Origin: Erythroxylum novogranatense
Taxonomy: Eukaryota; Streptophyta; Magnoliopsida; Malpighiales; Erythroxylaceae
Reading direction: 5' to 3'
NCBI GenBank assembly: GCA_029891385.1
Contig: CM057224.1
Span: 38,631,005 to 38,695,004 of the forward strand
DNA: 64,000 bases
Below are positions 1 through 12,277 of this stretch, one piece after another. Under the pieces are notes generated by a model that was given only the letters and a program-made list of their open reading frames with translations, was not told the origin of the DNA and made no database searches. The position numbers and the translations under genes were made by a program. Every line of letters starts with the position of its first letter. Within the stretch, counting starts at the first letter, position 1.

Positions 1-517
1 CAGTTTGTATTATTCTGGTCAAACCGACCAGTTCAGTTCGATTTTTAAAACCTTGTTACTTTCACTCATTTCATATATAAACAATTACCACAATTATTAT
101 AAGAAAATATCATTTAATTATCTTACAAATATAAAACTAAGAATAACGCAAAGTGTTTAATATTTTGTAATTTACATCGATAATAAAGAATAATCACATC
201 AAAACATCATAAAATGAGAATAATAAAGGTTCATGACTCCATAAGTATTGCAACAAGAGTTTGTGTCAAGGAACACAATTAAATAAAAATAAAACCTGAA
301 ACAAAAACACTTACAATTAAAAGTTTTATATTTATATTGCATATACAAAATTTAATAGAAGCATTAAGTATAAGTGAAATTAAAAGAAAATTGAAGAAAT
401 GAAAATCTTGGAACTTCATTCAATTGAATGTCTGCTCAAATAACGTTGACACCAATTTTCATTTAATACAAAATCATCATCATTGAGAGGACTTTTGCTA
501 TAACCATTGTTTAAATT
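1..517. other. AT-rich intergenic DNA, no gene seen
   Basis: No coding frame of note was found here. A small hairpin, CTGGTC-AAACC-GACCAG, lies at 15-31. A similar GACC/GGTC-rich stretch lies at about 4828-4852, beyond the hAT pseudogene. They could be the outer ends of that element, but this is inference and no target duplication was found. Confidence 0.4.
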
Positions 518-687
518 CATTAAAAGGCGTCCACTTAAAGTGGAATAAAACCTTAAGGTCTTGGGTTCGAGCTGTGGCTCACCCTTGACCAAAGAGGACA
601 GTACTGATTAAGGTTGAGAGGTGCAGGTGGTACTCACTCGGGGACCTAAGCCCGAGTGTGGTAGCCTGGGCCCAACATTAAAAGGCG
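518..687 (+). mobile_element. SINE-like insertion with 12-bp target repeats
   Basis: An identical 12-mer, CATTAAAAGGCG, occurs at 518-529 and 676-687 and brackets about 146 bp. The bracketed DNA contains TGGGTTCGAGC, which resembles the B box of a tRNA-derived RNA polymerase III promoter. Both features are expected of a plant SINE. No clear A box or 3' poly(A)/poly(T) tail was seen, so the assignment is tentative. Part of the insert (about 590-612) resembles a segment of the neighbouring foldback element (about 917-945), so the two may share a history. Confidence 0.4.
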
Positions 688-696
688 CTTTTTAAT

Positions 697-1021
697 GTTG
701 GACCCCACACCTTAGTAGGTGTTTGCGAGTTATCTTGCGGCGTGTATTCTTGGTGATACATGGCATCCAACACAATTGGTATTGTCCTCTTTGGTGAGAA
801 TCAGACCTGACCTCGAGGTTTTGTTCTTTATCTAGCGACGACTCTTACCATTGAGTGGCTCGATGGTAAAAGTCGTCTTGCTAGATAAGAATAAAACCTC
901 GAGGTCGAGGTTCAATCTGACCAAAGAGGACAATACCAATTTGTGTTGATGCTGTATCACCAACAAAACACACGCCACAGTATAACCTGCAAACACTTAC
1001 GGGTGGGGTGTGGGGTCCAAC
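697..1021. mobile_element. Foldback MITE, 325 bp, near-perfect hairpin
   Basis: The element begins GTTGGACCCCACACC and ends in its near reverse complement GGTGTGGGGTCCAAC. The two halves (about 697-857 and 866-1021) are inverted copies of each other along almost their full length, around a short loop near 861. It is flanked by AAT on both sides, a possible 3-bp target duplication. It has no coding capacity. The structure is that of a non-autonomous foldback/MITE DNA transposon whose transcript would form a long hairpin. An 84-bp relative of one arm lies at 59581-59664. Confidence 0.75.
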
Positions 1022-1547
1022 AATTACACTAAATGACATGTTACTAGTTTCTCATCTAAGATTATCTTTCAAATCACTCTCACCTGTCAAACTTGGTTCT
1101 TCATAAATTCAATCCAATAAAGGATCAGATAAGGTCAAAGAAAATTAGATCTATAAAACTATTCGTTCTATTAATAGTCTAGTAATAAAATAAAATTAAA
1201 ATTAGTGAGAAATTATAAAAATATATTCAACTTAATAATTATAACAACATACCTTTCTCGAAACTTTAAGTTGTATCAAACAAAGATCAAATTGTTTAAT
1301 TTTTTGTGTTCTTATATATTCCTTTTCTTTGAATGAATGATAACAAATGTGCTTCAATTCCTTTTACATCTTATTATACTCATTATTGACTCAAATTTTG
1401 AAATACAATATTTTATAATTATGGAAAACCACTTTTAAATTGGTCCTACCAAGCAATTATAAGACAATAAAAATAACCTTACAAATAAAATAAAGTAATG
1501 ATTAATTTACAACAATTAACAAAAGTGAAGAAATATATACATAGATT

Positions 1548-1853
1548 GTCTCTTCGACAAACTGCATTGGACATCCCAAAATCACCAAAAACATCCTTGT
1601 AGGTCTCTATTTATGAGTTTAAGATATCTAGCATCATCTCATATGCAACAATTATTGGAATGATTAATAGAATTTCTCTATTAACTTTAACTTTCTTTTT
1701 GTCTCTTCAAAAAATTGCATTGGACATCCCAAAATCACCAGAAACATCCTTGTAGATCTCCATTTATGAGCTTAAGATATCTAGCATCATCTCATATGCA
1801 ACAATTATTGGAATGATTAATAGAATTTCTCTATTAACTTCAACTTTCTTTTT
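1548..1853. repeat. 153-bp tandem duplication, two copies
   Basis: Two adjacent copies, 1548-1700 and 1701-1853, align without gaps with only a few substitutions. The duplication lies in the 3' part of the decayed hAT transposase and is probably a local replication or repair product. Confidence 0.9.
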
Positions 1854-3290
1854 AAAACTTAGAATAAAGTAGACACTAGAATTTAAAAATATCCTAGCTG
1901 TAAACAATAGAAATAAAGTTGCCTACCTTTCTTATATTTCATTGATAATTGCTAAATAAGGTGAACACAATGAAGGATTATTTTTAGATGGACCTTGATT
2001 GCTTTCTTCTCATTTTCTATGACATCATAAAAATAACTTATCATTTTTTTTCTAATTACTATCAATCAGATGAAGTACTCTCATCAAAGGTTCACAAACT
2101 TGTCTGACAAATTGATTTTGGGACCAAAATTTATGATCTTCAAGTATTATTCTAGAAAGAAACCTATATTATAGCATTAAACCTAGCAAACTGAGATGCA
2201 ACCCACTAAAGTGATAAGAAATTAGTCGCAAATCTTGTAATAGCATGAAATTTTTTTCCTACAATTGGTGAAACCTTTTCTCATCAAATTCAAGACCCAA
2301 GCAAGATTATAGATAAACTTGATCATTTTTTTACTTGTTGCACATTTTCATCAATGATAGGAAAGTGTCTAGTATCCTTTATATTTTCCAACAGCAATTC
2401 AATACAATGTGCGGTACAAGGAGTACAATAAAAATAATTATACCTACTTTATAACCTTTTTCTAATTACTTTATAAGCATAGTCATTGTCAGTGATTAAC
2501 CGTAAATGGTTTTAGGCTCAACTTCATCAAATATCTTAAACAGAGTATTAACATTTCTAAGAAGGCTATATACATTAATAAACTTCAAAAACATTATCCC
2601 CTTAGAAGAATAAATAGAAAAAAATTGATGAAAGGCTTATGTCTTTTATTTTTCCAACTATTACACATGTTTGAACACCTATAAGTTGACTAACTCATTC
2701 CTCTTTCATCTAAATAACTCTTTATTTCATGAATAAAGTTGCTCAGAAGATCATCTTTATTGTCATCGATTAAAGGGGCTTTATATTATAGACTGTAAAA
2801 GGCAATATCATCCACCACAGGATAGTAATAATAAGATTGAACAACATCAAATAATACACCTACATGATAACACCATTTAACTATTGCCATGTCTATATTA
2901 TGAACTGCTTCTTTAGATTGTAAGGTATTATAGATTGAAGGCTGAGCTCTAAGAGTTGTTTGAAATGCAAAAAATTTTGACATGCCACCTTTTATTCCTT
3001 ATATTAGGTGCAACAACCCCTTCTTATTAAATAGGAATACCACCTTCAACATATCTAATATCATCCTGGCCACTGAAAAAAGAAATTTCATTACCAATTT
3101 CATAGTTTAGTATTTATCTTCTGCCTTCCTCATGCTAATAATCTTCAAGCAAAGTTTTCATTTGTCATTTCACATCTTATATGACTTTTTTATAAGGCTC
3201 CATATAACCAGATGCTTCTTTAATCTAGTGATTCCCTCACTTTTCAAATGATTGTTAAAGTAAACAAATGGTATAATTCTTCATTCCAAA
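1550..3290 (-). pseudogene. Decayed hAT transposase (BED/DUF659 type)
   Basis: Reading the minus strand, a BED-finger-like tail (SEGITRLKKHL) occurs at about 3205-3260. It is followed at 2786-2983 by an open 65-residue stretch with the DUF659 signature order: a QPSI motif, then DMAIVKWCY, then a GVLFDVVQS-like segment. Further similarity to the hAT core is scattered to about 2040. A YKDVSGDFG-like piece typical of the hAT C-terminal region lies in the 153-bp duplication. Many stops and frameshifts mean no protein is made. Intact hAT transposases of this group run to roughly 600-700 residues and cut and paste DNA in the nucleus. The GC- and purine-rich block at 4350-4690 could be its 5' leader (CT-rich on the minus strand). 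Family assignment rests on motif recognition only. Confidence 0.6.
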
Positions 3291-4860
3291 AACTAATCTA
3301 GCATGAGCTTAAGCTGGATGATTGAATTTTCCTAAACTTGAAGTGGATGAATTTTCAAGAGTACTTGAACATGCCTCAATTTATTTGTAAAAGTAAATGT
3401 AATTGAATAAGTACAATTAACTACATAAACAACATATGCACCTCTTAATTGTAAATTGGTAAATAAAATTAAAGTCATTAAGTGAATAATAAATTATCAC
3501 ATCCCAAACATGTATCATATAGGCATCCATGACTTCACTATAAAATACAACATACAACTAAGAGTTATAGGATTCATAAAACTAACATACTACTCTCTTT
3601 TAATGTATATTTTTAGTAAACCTTGACAAATAATTAGTATCAATACAAAATCATCAATAAATATCTTAATCTAAATGAAATAAAGTATCATGTGATAACT
3701 AACTTTTAATGTTAAGTTCCTCCATTTTATAAGGGATCTCAACCTAAAGAACTTTTAAGAGGTGGAAAAAAATACAATATTAACATTTTCTTAAAGAATT
3801 CTAAAATTCTATCAAAATTCAAGTTTAAATTAAATCTCTTTATAAATTCTCATGACATAAACCAGATACACTAACTATTTAAATAAAATCACTAATTAAA
3901 AGAATGAAAAAATTATTGTACTAAAGTAAAATAAAGAGCTAAATTAAGTTAAGTGAAATAAAAAGCTAAATTAAATTATATACCATATCATTTTATATTT
4001 ACATTTAAGATTACACAAAAATGAAAATCACAATACACAATTAAATACACAATACATAATTCTAGTGTTAAACAAAATATTTTACTTTGTTTATGATTAT
4101 TAATTGACCAAAACAAATTAGGGATCAATAATTTTTGTGGATGAATAATTTTTGTGTATTGTGTAACGCGTAACGTATAATTAGGAATACAAAATACGCA
4201 CAATACAGTGTATTTTTTATTCCTAATTACACACAAATTATTTATTCCTAAATCCTAATTACGCATTTACAGTAATCCACTTACATAATAACACACATAC
4301 ACGCATATGATACACTTGTTACATGGTTAGACCACAATTACATACACGAACTAAAAAAGGATAGAAAGTAGCGGGACGAGAGGAGCTTTAGAGCTGCGAC
4401 AATCTAACGCGTATGGTGGCGACAGGATAGATCTAAAGGTTGTAGCGACATATCACGTGGGGATAGCGCAGATCTGGAGGCTGAAGAGGAGAGGGAAGAC
4501 AAGTTGGAGAGGAGAGGATAGGCACGGTAGGCAAAGCAAAGGAGAGAGATGGCACGATAGTCGGCAGGACGATAGGATGACAATGTGCGACAAGGAGAGG
4601 GACGACAGTGGACACTCAACAGGTAGAGGAGAGGAGGAGACTGAAATTATGAGGAGACCTAATGCATCTCTCGATGCATTTTAGGAATGCAAGCTTTTTT
4701 GTAAAAATATTTTACGTCCCTTTACAAGTGGAATTTTTCATTTTAGTCCCAATAATGAGGTGATTCTTTGAGTATCAACTGGTACCAAAGACTGATACCA
4801 CAGCAGTAAGTATCGTATCATTTTTTGACCGGCATGGTCAGTACCGACCAATATGTTAAC
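3291..4860. other. Intergenic; AT-rich, then a GC-rich block
   Basis: 3291-4340 is AT-rich and includes runs of short ATTAGGAATA/ACACAATAC-type repeats near 4000-4260. 4350-4690 is unusually GC- and purine-rich on the plus strand. Its short overlapping frames look like by-products of composition, not genes. No gene was recognised. Confidence 0.4.
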
Positions 4861-7498
4861 AGACTCATTACTCTATTTGGTTCTTTAATTAGGTAAAATT
4901 ACAAATTTTTGGATACTTAACAATAATTTTATTTATAATTCTTTAATATTTTTAAACTTAAATAACCATTGGACAAATACAATATAATGTTTAACAAGTT
5001 CACTATTTTATAATTGAATCTCTAAACTTAATTTTTGGTTCATATTAAAAAAATTCTTAAGTATTTCCTTTCTTTTCCTTAATTATATAAATAACAAACT
5101 CTATTCATACATCAATCTTTACTCAACTTTTCCATTAAGGGTGTGTTTGGTATCAGTAATAATGATCATATTCAAGAATAAAAGTGACTAAGGTAACTTA
5201 TCAAGTGAAAAAGAAAGAAACATAATAAAAATTAAGCTTGACCAAGATGACTTATTAAAAGATTTAAATTACTTTGGATCATTAATATTCTTAATGAGTT
5301 TAAATATATAATTTTGGTAAATTTATTTTAAATTTCAAAATTGTAAAAATAATTCAATCTCTAATAAAAGAATATATGTTTTATAAAAAATGAACTGATT
5401 TTAAAATGGAGAAAAAATCAATATAAAAGATACAAGGTTATTTAAATCTATTTCAAAATTTTGACTTGAATTATTAAAGAAGATACGAAGAAAATATAAG
5501 AATAATAATTTAAAAGGAGAATTTCAAAAACCTTTATCATAAATTGGAACCTTGAATTGTTTTCAAAATACACGAAAATTTTGAAATTGTATCAAACTTC
5601 AAATGTACAAGGCGTCATCATATTGAAGTCAATAGCTTATGGTATTCGCTATGAAATTTAGAAAATATAGATAAGCTACAATTAAGAACTTTTGGAAGCA
5701 CAAGAGTAGCACTTTTATTGGTTTATATCTTATAGTCAATGGATTAGTTATAGTTTTATAGCAAAGTTATTTAAAGATATTATTTATCTTATACATGTTC
5801 TTTCAATTAATTGATGTATAAGATAACTTCCATATGATAAATGCACATTGCAAATAAGATTATAATAAGATCCTAATTATGATACCTTTATTTTATTTAT
5901 ATATTATCTCTAAATTATTTGTAATCATTATTTTATTAAAATGGACAATAATAAAATGTAAAGATTAGTTTATATTATATTTCTTCGTTCTGAAAAAATA
6001 GTCAATTTCACATGCTAAAGTATATAAATAATCAAGTAAATATATAAGTGTTTATTGGAAAACAAGTTCACTTAATTGAATAAATACGATAATTTTATTT
6101 AGAATATTACTTATTTATCTGTTGCATTCAAAAAGTGGACCATTAAATCCTTTTAAGGGTCAAACGCATGATCCAGGTATCAGGTATGATTGATGTGGTC
6201 GATAAGGAGATTTTAGATATTGATGTGCATTAAAATCTTTTAGAAGATATATAACACAAGAACAGTGCATTAGGAGACACCACCGTTTGGACTAGCCACT
6301 ACTCGTCTGTCTGTGGTGTCTGGCATGTTATATACACATACACTTATTTAATCCCACCGACATATAAGAGACAGTCACTTGATAGCAATAAATAAGCATT
6401 TCCTCTGCTCTGACTTTGATAAGTCAATAATTGTCATGCACATATACAACTAAGACACATGCTTCATTTTGATTTGTAGGTACACATGCGCATAACTGTA
6501 CAAATATTAAAATCTATCACAAACTAAAAAATTAGGCACACAGCCAAGTCATCTAACAAACAAATTAAACAAAGGACAATTTCGGTACAAATGGCATCCA
6601 TGATCCATCCTTATGAAAACTCTTAATTGAGATGAGGCAAGCTTACAACACTTAATAGAAATTCCACTAAGACCTAGATTCTGAAAAATGCAGTGATAAC
6701 CAAAATATAGTAGACAGATGCCAATTGGAGGTTTGTAGTTTAAGTCAGACAAAACATTTTTTATTTGGATAATTAAACGGGGACATAATTGTTATATAAT
6801 TAATTACGAAAAAAACTTACAACTCAATTTTAATCTAAATTATAAAGCATTAAGTGATGGAACAATATAGTATGATCAACTTGTTCAAAGTTAAGACCTT
6901 TCTGGGAAAAGCTCAGAACTTTTCATCACTCCTTGGGAACTAAATTCATGTATGCTTTCCTATTGATTTTATTCTTTCCCTGACATATCTAGGGTTCTCT
7001 TTTTGTTTCGATTATACCCACAGACTCTTCTTTGTAATTTTAGATGTTGTATCGTGATATGTTTACAATATTTGCCCGTTTCATGTATCGTCCAAAGAGA
7101 TCCCATAACTACGCTTGATTTTTTGGGTGCCTTAGCTTCTGAAGATTAGGGCTGCGTGTGGGTATTGTTGGGTTTCAACGTTGGAGAAGAGAGGTCGGTT
7201 GCGTTGGAGTTGAATTCTCGTGATTTCTGGTGTGAATTGAATTTATGAAAGAAGTGGGGTTTAAACCCGCGTATGAATTGAATTCATGCGTTTCTTTTTG
7301 TTCCAAACAAACAAATTGGATTCAATTACAAGATTGAATTCAATTCGTGGTATTCCAAACGGACTGTAAGTGATTTGAATGGAAATCGTCCGTAAGGGTA
7401 TATAATATATGCTGGCACCTTGATTAGTGTTCTTTCGTTGTCATATGTTAAAAAGGATGAGTGACGATTGAGAATTAATTATGAAACACCAAGATAAA
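4861..7498. other. AT-rich intergenic DNA with transposon-like scraps
   Basis: No supportable coding region. A GGGTGTGTTTGG start near 5148 and a TCCAAACGGACTG end near 7353 resemble termini of plant hAT-type MITEs, but no matching partner ends were found. A short near-palindrome centred on GAATTGAATTC lies near 7280. The open frame at 6549-6752 (minus) matched nothing I recognise. Confidence 0.35.
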
Positions 7499-7901
7499 TG
7501 TTATGAATCTAGACCTTCCAAACTCACACCCAAGGATATATAATAGACAAAAATATCAGAAAATAACAACACAAGAAAATTTATGTAGAAACTCCCAAAC
7601 CGGAGAAAAATCACTGGTACCGAAAAGAAAATCCACTATGTGAAAAATTCTTACAATTACATAATTTTTTCTCTTACCCAATCCCCCAATACACCAACAC
7701 ACTCACAAAGAAATACACAAGACAAACTCTCAAACTCTCACCTCAAAAGAGAAATTTAACTAGAGTCAAATTTGTACTACAAATCTTTGACTTTGTTTGG
7801 TGGACTAAACAAGGAGGTAGCCACCTCCTTATATAGGAAAGAGTCTTGCCCCAATTGTTGTCTCCAACCAATATGGGATAACAAAGGAGCCAAACCCAAC
7901 A
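7499..7901 (-). repeat. 3' LTR of the TR-GAG element
   Basis: 403 bp, begins TGTTATGAATC and ends CCCAACA on the plus strand. It is followed by the polypurine tract (complement of 7902-7914). A TATATAAG box lies on the minus strand at 7828-7835. Confidence 0.92.
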
Positions 7902-8290
7902 ATCTCCACCTTGGCGACTTTGATTGATCCCACAACCACGCTCCACCTCAATGAAGATCTCCTGAAAATAACATAACTCTCAATGCAGAGAATTATCATG
8001 CTTTACAGCATCATGCTCCACCATAAAAGCATACCACTCAGAATAAACTAATTCTAAGCCTTTTACTAGACACATGTCGAAAATAACCTTGCTGAAAAAT
8101 TATGGTGCAACTCCCATGTTTGGTTTTCCTGGAAGTTCATCAACCATCGACATAAATTCTACCACACACCTTGCATTAATGTCAAACCAATGCCCGTGTG
8201 TAAACTTGTGGACCCGCTAACAGTAACACATCCTCTTTCATGACAATTTTGGGATTAGCGGCATGTCATGAGGATGTACATGCTCCCCTT

Positions 8291-9103
8291 TTAGAGAACA
8301 AGATCATTATCCATGAAGAAAATGTTAGCGACATTGTCAGTCTCTCCATTAATTGACCCAGAGCCTCTTGTCGAACCCGCTCTACCTCTCGGACAATTTT
8401 TCTTCACATGTCCAGATTGTTCACAATTCCAGCATACTATATTTTTCTTCATGGAATTCTTCTTCCGATATCCAGCTACCATCAAAGCTGATTTTTCAGG
8501 AACATTTCCACCACCCAGTCTTCTCTCTTTTGAAAAGAGTTTTCCGGCAACTTCAGAAAAAACTATCTTCTCCTTCCCATGAATCAAAATCGGTTTCATG
8601 TGTTCATATGAAGGTAGAAGAGACCAGATGAGTTTTGATCCTTAACATCTATACGAACTCCAATTGCCTCCAGTTCAGAGACGATCCCATTGAGAACACT
8701 TAAATGATCTGAAATTATAGTATCTGCCCTCATCCGCAGTGTATGAAACTGCTCCTTTAGGTATACCTGATTTGAGACACCATTTGTTTGATACAACTCC
8801 TCGAGCTTTGGGTTCCCAAAGCTCCTTTGTTGTAGATATTTCATGCACATTTGCAAGGACATTTTTAGCCAAACACAATCGTATCCCACTTGCTGCTCTC
8901 AAATCCAGATCCTCTCAATCTTCATCGCTCATACTAGATTTCCCTGTACTATTATCAGGGATCTGTCTGCCTTTCAATGCCTTGTGTAACCCTGACTGAA
9001 TCAAAATATCCCTGACTTGTACTTGCCACAAGCCAAAAATGATTTTTCCGTCGAATTTTTCCACCTCAAATCTAAGAGGATTCGAAGTCCTATTTCTTAA
9101 CAT
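8291..9103 (-). pseudogene. Copia-type Gag polyprotein, broken
   Basis: The minus-strand reading begins at 9103 with a copia Gag N-terminus (FEVEKFDGKIIFGLWQVQV). It meets an in-frame TGA where the family normally has a tryptophan after SMSDED. It continues through DLRAASGIRLCLA, shifts frame near 8810 and near 8640, and ends with an IHGKEKIVFSEV segment and a CX2CX4HX4C zinc knuckle (CWNCEQSGHVKKNC, about 8415-8456). Gag forms the virus-like particle and binds element RNA through the knuckle. No protease or pol follows, so this is the element's only gene. One nonsense change and two frameshifts make this copy non-functional. The family identification is firm from the ordered motifs. Confidence 0.85.
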
Positions 9104-9371
9104 TTTTCTTGTGCTCTTCTACTTTGATGAATTTTACCGTAGAAGTGAATAGTACACTAGGAAAGTTTCCAGGAAAGAAAGGTGGATCACAACGGACACT
9201 CTTAAATACCAAGTCTTTCCTTGCCAAAACTTTCCTAAACACGTACTACCACACCAAAACTCCACCGCACCGAATAAATTTTTCTCAAGAAAATCTTTTC
9301 TGATGTGGAAGATCAGTCAAAACTGCGATCACAGAGCATACTTAGAATTTTCAAGAAAAAAAACACACATT

Positions 9372-9384
9372 GGCTCTGATACCA
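9372..9384 (-). promoter_or_regulatory. Primer-binding site, initiator tRNA-Met
   Basis: The complement reads TGGTATCAGAGCC, the standard plant PBS pairing with the 3' end of initiator tRNA-Met. It sits 2 nt inside the 5' LTR. Confidence 0.9.
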
Positions 9385-9386
9385 CT

Positions 9387-9789
9387 TGTTAGGAATCTAG
9401 ACCTTCCAAACCCACACCCAAGGATATATAATAGACAAAAATATCAGAAAATAACAACACAAGAGAATTTACGTGGAAACTCCCAAACCGGAGAAAAATC
9501 ACGGGCACCGAGAAGAAAACCCACTATGTAAAAAATTCTTACAATCACACAATTTTTCCTCTCACCCAATCCCCCAATACACCAACACACTAACAAAGAA
9601 ATACACAAGACAAACTCTCCAACTCTCATCTCAAAAGAGGAATTTAACTAGAGTCAAATTTGTACTACAAATCTTTGACTTTGTTTGGTGCACTAAACAA
9701 GGAGGTAACCACCTCCTTATATAGGAAAGAGTTTTGCCCCAATTGTTGTCTCCAATCAATATGGGACAACAAAGGAGCCAAACCCAACA
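9387..9789 (-). repeat. 5' LTR of the TR-GAG element
   Basis: 403 bp, adjacent to the primer-binding site. On the minus strand a TATATAAG box (complement of 9717-9724) is followed at once by a short hairpin (AAGGAGGT...ACCTCCTT), which would fall near the transcript start. The LTR provides the element's promoter. Confidence 0.92.
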
Positions 9790-9794
9790 ATAAA

Positions 9795-11523
9795 GTATGT
9801 TAATATATATGAATTATTTATAGACATTTTGTAAAAGATGCAATTATGAAATTTTCTTTCGTATAGCCAAATTTCGATATTGTACTGAAGAAAATGAAAC
9901 GCATGCTCTTAGATAAACTTGTGTGGACTTCTTAACCAAATATACACAGTATAAGGATAGTATATATTTATATTTAGAATTCCAAATTTTAACTCTTCAA
10001 AAGTAACGTATATGTGTGGGTCGGATCCTTGTAGTTTGGATCTTTTCTATTTTAATTTTAAAATTTAAAATTATTATATACATCTTTAAATTTTAAATTT
10101 TGTTTTATATATATGTGTCTTTCAGTTTTATTTTTCTAATAAATACTAGATAAATAACTTCATGTGACTTGATTAAATGTTAGCACAATATCTATCATAT
10201 TTGTCTCATGTAATACACAATATCACTTGGTTTGAGATAGGTAGGACCTAAATAAATTTTTATCGTATGTAGATGATGTTGTAATTTTAGGATATGGTAA
10301 CAATCAAATTTGTGTATTATGTAGTACAACTATGATAAGTGATGTAATTTATAATATCCAATCAAGTCAAATGATGTTATTTATTTATTGATTGTTAAAT
10401 TTTTACCAAAAATGATATATGATAACTTTCAAAATAAGAGATTGAAATAGAAAATTTATAAACTATATGGGTCTGATGTATGTATATCATAATGTTATAG
10501 TGTTGGCAATGTTAACTTCAAATTGGTTTTATGTAACTTCAAATTGGTTTTTCTTATTAATTAATATGCAACAATTGTAAATCGATAGCAAATTGATGGA
10601 CATTACCAAAGTTGTTTAATTTAAGTTACATTCAAAGTTGGAGATTAGATGGTTTTCGGTGTCTGAAATGTAGATTTGAGTTTATGCGATTGGAGATAGG
10701 GAATCTGTGACAAACTTACAAAACAAACCAACAACTATTTACGATTCTATATGACCAAGTATCGATGGATCTTATACAAGTAGGGTTGGAAACTGGGAAA
10801 GGTGAAAGCAGATGGCTTATAGTGAATTTCATGAACACTTTAAATAAAAGATGCATGTGCGAGTCGGTCATTCTTGGGCAAGATAAGACCTGGGTCGAGG
10901 AAACCAAATGAGCACCTATTAATCGTGGCAAATTGTGCCATAGCTCAACTTGCATAGCCAGAAACCGGCTAACTTGCATGATTGCAGGGCTTGCTGCCTG
11001 CCAATTGTAAGGCATTTCTTAAACAGACAACTGCAGAATCTTTTGTTCAATGAGACTTTGGTTAGGTAACAGAACTCAGCACCTACTGATTATATTAGTT
11101 ACTGATGAGATTAAAGAAAAATTTTCAGTGCAAACTGATTATATTAGTTACTGATGAAATTAAAGACAAATTACCGGTGCAAAACATACTTGTCCCTTTT
11201 GATGGAAACCTATGAACATTACCTCCTTTTGGCATCCATTTTTGTTCTATAGAAACCTTAATCTCCAACCTATCATGAGACCTTTTCATATTACAAGTGA
11301 TTTGCTAACTTCTTAATTTTACTCGTAAGTGATATTCAGAATAACTAATTGAAATATAATCAGTTGACATTGTAATCTTTTGCCAGTGGAGAGTTATTGG
11401 TAGATGTTAAGGAAGAAGAAAAAAGCATGATGCTTTTAAGGGAATGGCATAATTGTTAGTAAAGTTACAACTTACATAAAAATTTTGATGAAAATTGTTA
11501 ATGGGAAATAAGATAAGTAATGC
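9795..11523. other. Intergenic; one 49-bp tandem duplication
   Basis: Mostly AT-rich. 11085-11133 is repeated at 11134-11182 with a few changes. A 99-codon minus-strand frame at 10716-11015 sits in a patch of more balanced base composition and might be an exon relic, but it matches no family I recognise. Confidence 0.4.
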
Positions 11524-11700
11524 TGAATTTTAGACAATAAATAGTGAGTATTGAATGCAAAATAGTAATATGTTTTATATAAACATTCAATATCAAATAT
11601 CACAAATAGCCAGTATAATTTTAATATATTTGATGTGTGAATATATATTAAAAATAGGAATCTTACTTTTAAAGATGATGAAAATTGATCAGAAGTTATT

Positions 11701-12105
11701 TGGTTCAGCCAGATTCTGACGAGGCTGCGCGTTGTCGTTTGGATCCATGAGGTTGACTAGCTCCGGCTTGAAGGTTCCTGCAAAACAAACGAAGGCACGT
11801 CGGGGGTTGTGTCCCAATAAGCCCCTCCGACGCTCAAGTTAGTTTCTTGGAGAAGATAGGATCGCTATGAGCAGCGAAAACTAGGGTTATGAGTACGTAC
11901 CTCTGTTATGGCAGAGTTATACCTTATAAATGATGCATGTGCTAGGTTTAACTCTTTACGTGTGCATGGGAGACCTCTATCTGCGGATGGGCCGTGGAGT
12001 GTGGGCTGGGCCTGGCGTAGGTATGAGATTGATCTTTGAAGGATGGACCGATCGACCTTTGGGTTGTTATGTCCGGATTCGGGCCCAGCAAGACCGACCC
12101 GACCA
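11701..12105 (-). repeat. 3' LTR of the Tat element
   Basis: 405 bp on the plus strand, from TGGTTCAGCC to GACCCGACCA. It adjoins a polypurine tract (complement of 12106-12120, TAAGCCCCCTACTCC on the plus strand). Confidence 0.92.
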
Positions 12106-12167
12106 TAAGCCCCCTACTCCTCGAGTCTGAGCAAGGAGAAGGGTTGAAGGAGTACGCAAGGGTCTTG

Positions 12168-12277
12168 TAGCTCGTCCGGGAGACAACTCGGGGTAGGCCT
12201 GATCGGTCGGATATTGGCAGTATAGCTCGTCCGTGGGACAGCTCGGGGTAGGCCTGATCGATCGAATATCGACGGGT
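12168..12277. repeat. 55-bp tandem duplication in the Tat 3' region
   Basis: 12168-12222 is repeated at 12223-12277; both contain TAGCTCGTCCG and CTCGGGGTAGGCCTGATCG. It lies between the polypurine tract and the antisense ORF. Confidence 0.85.

Larger units (their letters stand above)
7499..9789 (-). mobile_element. Complete gag-only LTR retrotransposon (TR-GAG type)
   Basis: Two 403-bp LTRs (7499-7901 and 9387-9789) start TGTTA and end CAACA. They are flanked by the same 5-bp duplication ATAAA at 7494-7498 and 9790-9794, so the whole insertion is present. The primer-binding site (TGGTATCAGAGCC, complement of 9372-9384) adjoins the right LTR, which fixes minus orientation. A polypurine tract adjoins the left LTR at 7902-7914. 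The 1485-bp interior encodes only a copia-type Gag with a zinc knuckle; protease, integrase, RT and RNase H are absent. This matches the TR-GAG class, non-autonomous elements mobilised by a partner's enzymes. The LTRs differ at about two dozen of 403 sites, mostly transitions. Confidence 0.92.

Noticed and set aside
4404..4684. Overlapping frames on both strands in the GC-rich block
   Set aside because: Composition-driven, low complexity, no recognisable domain or start context.
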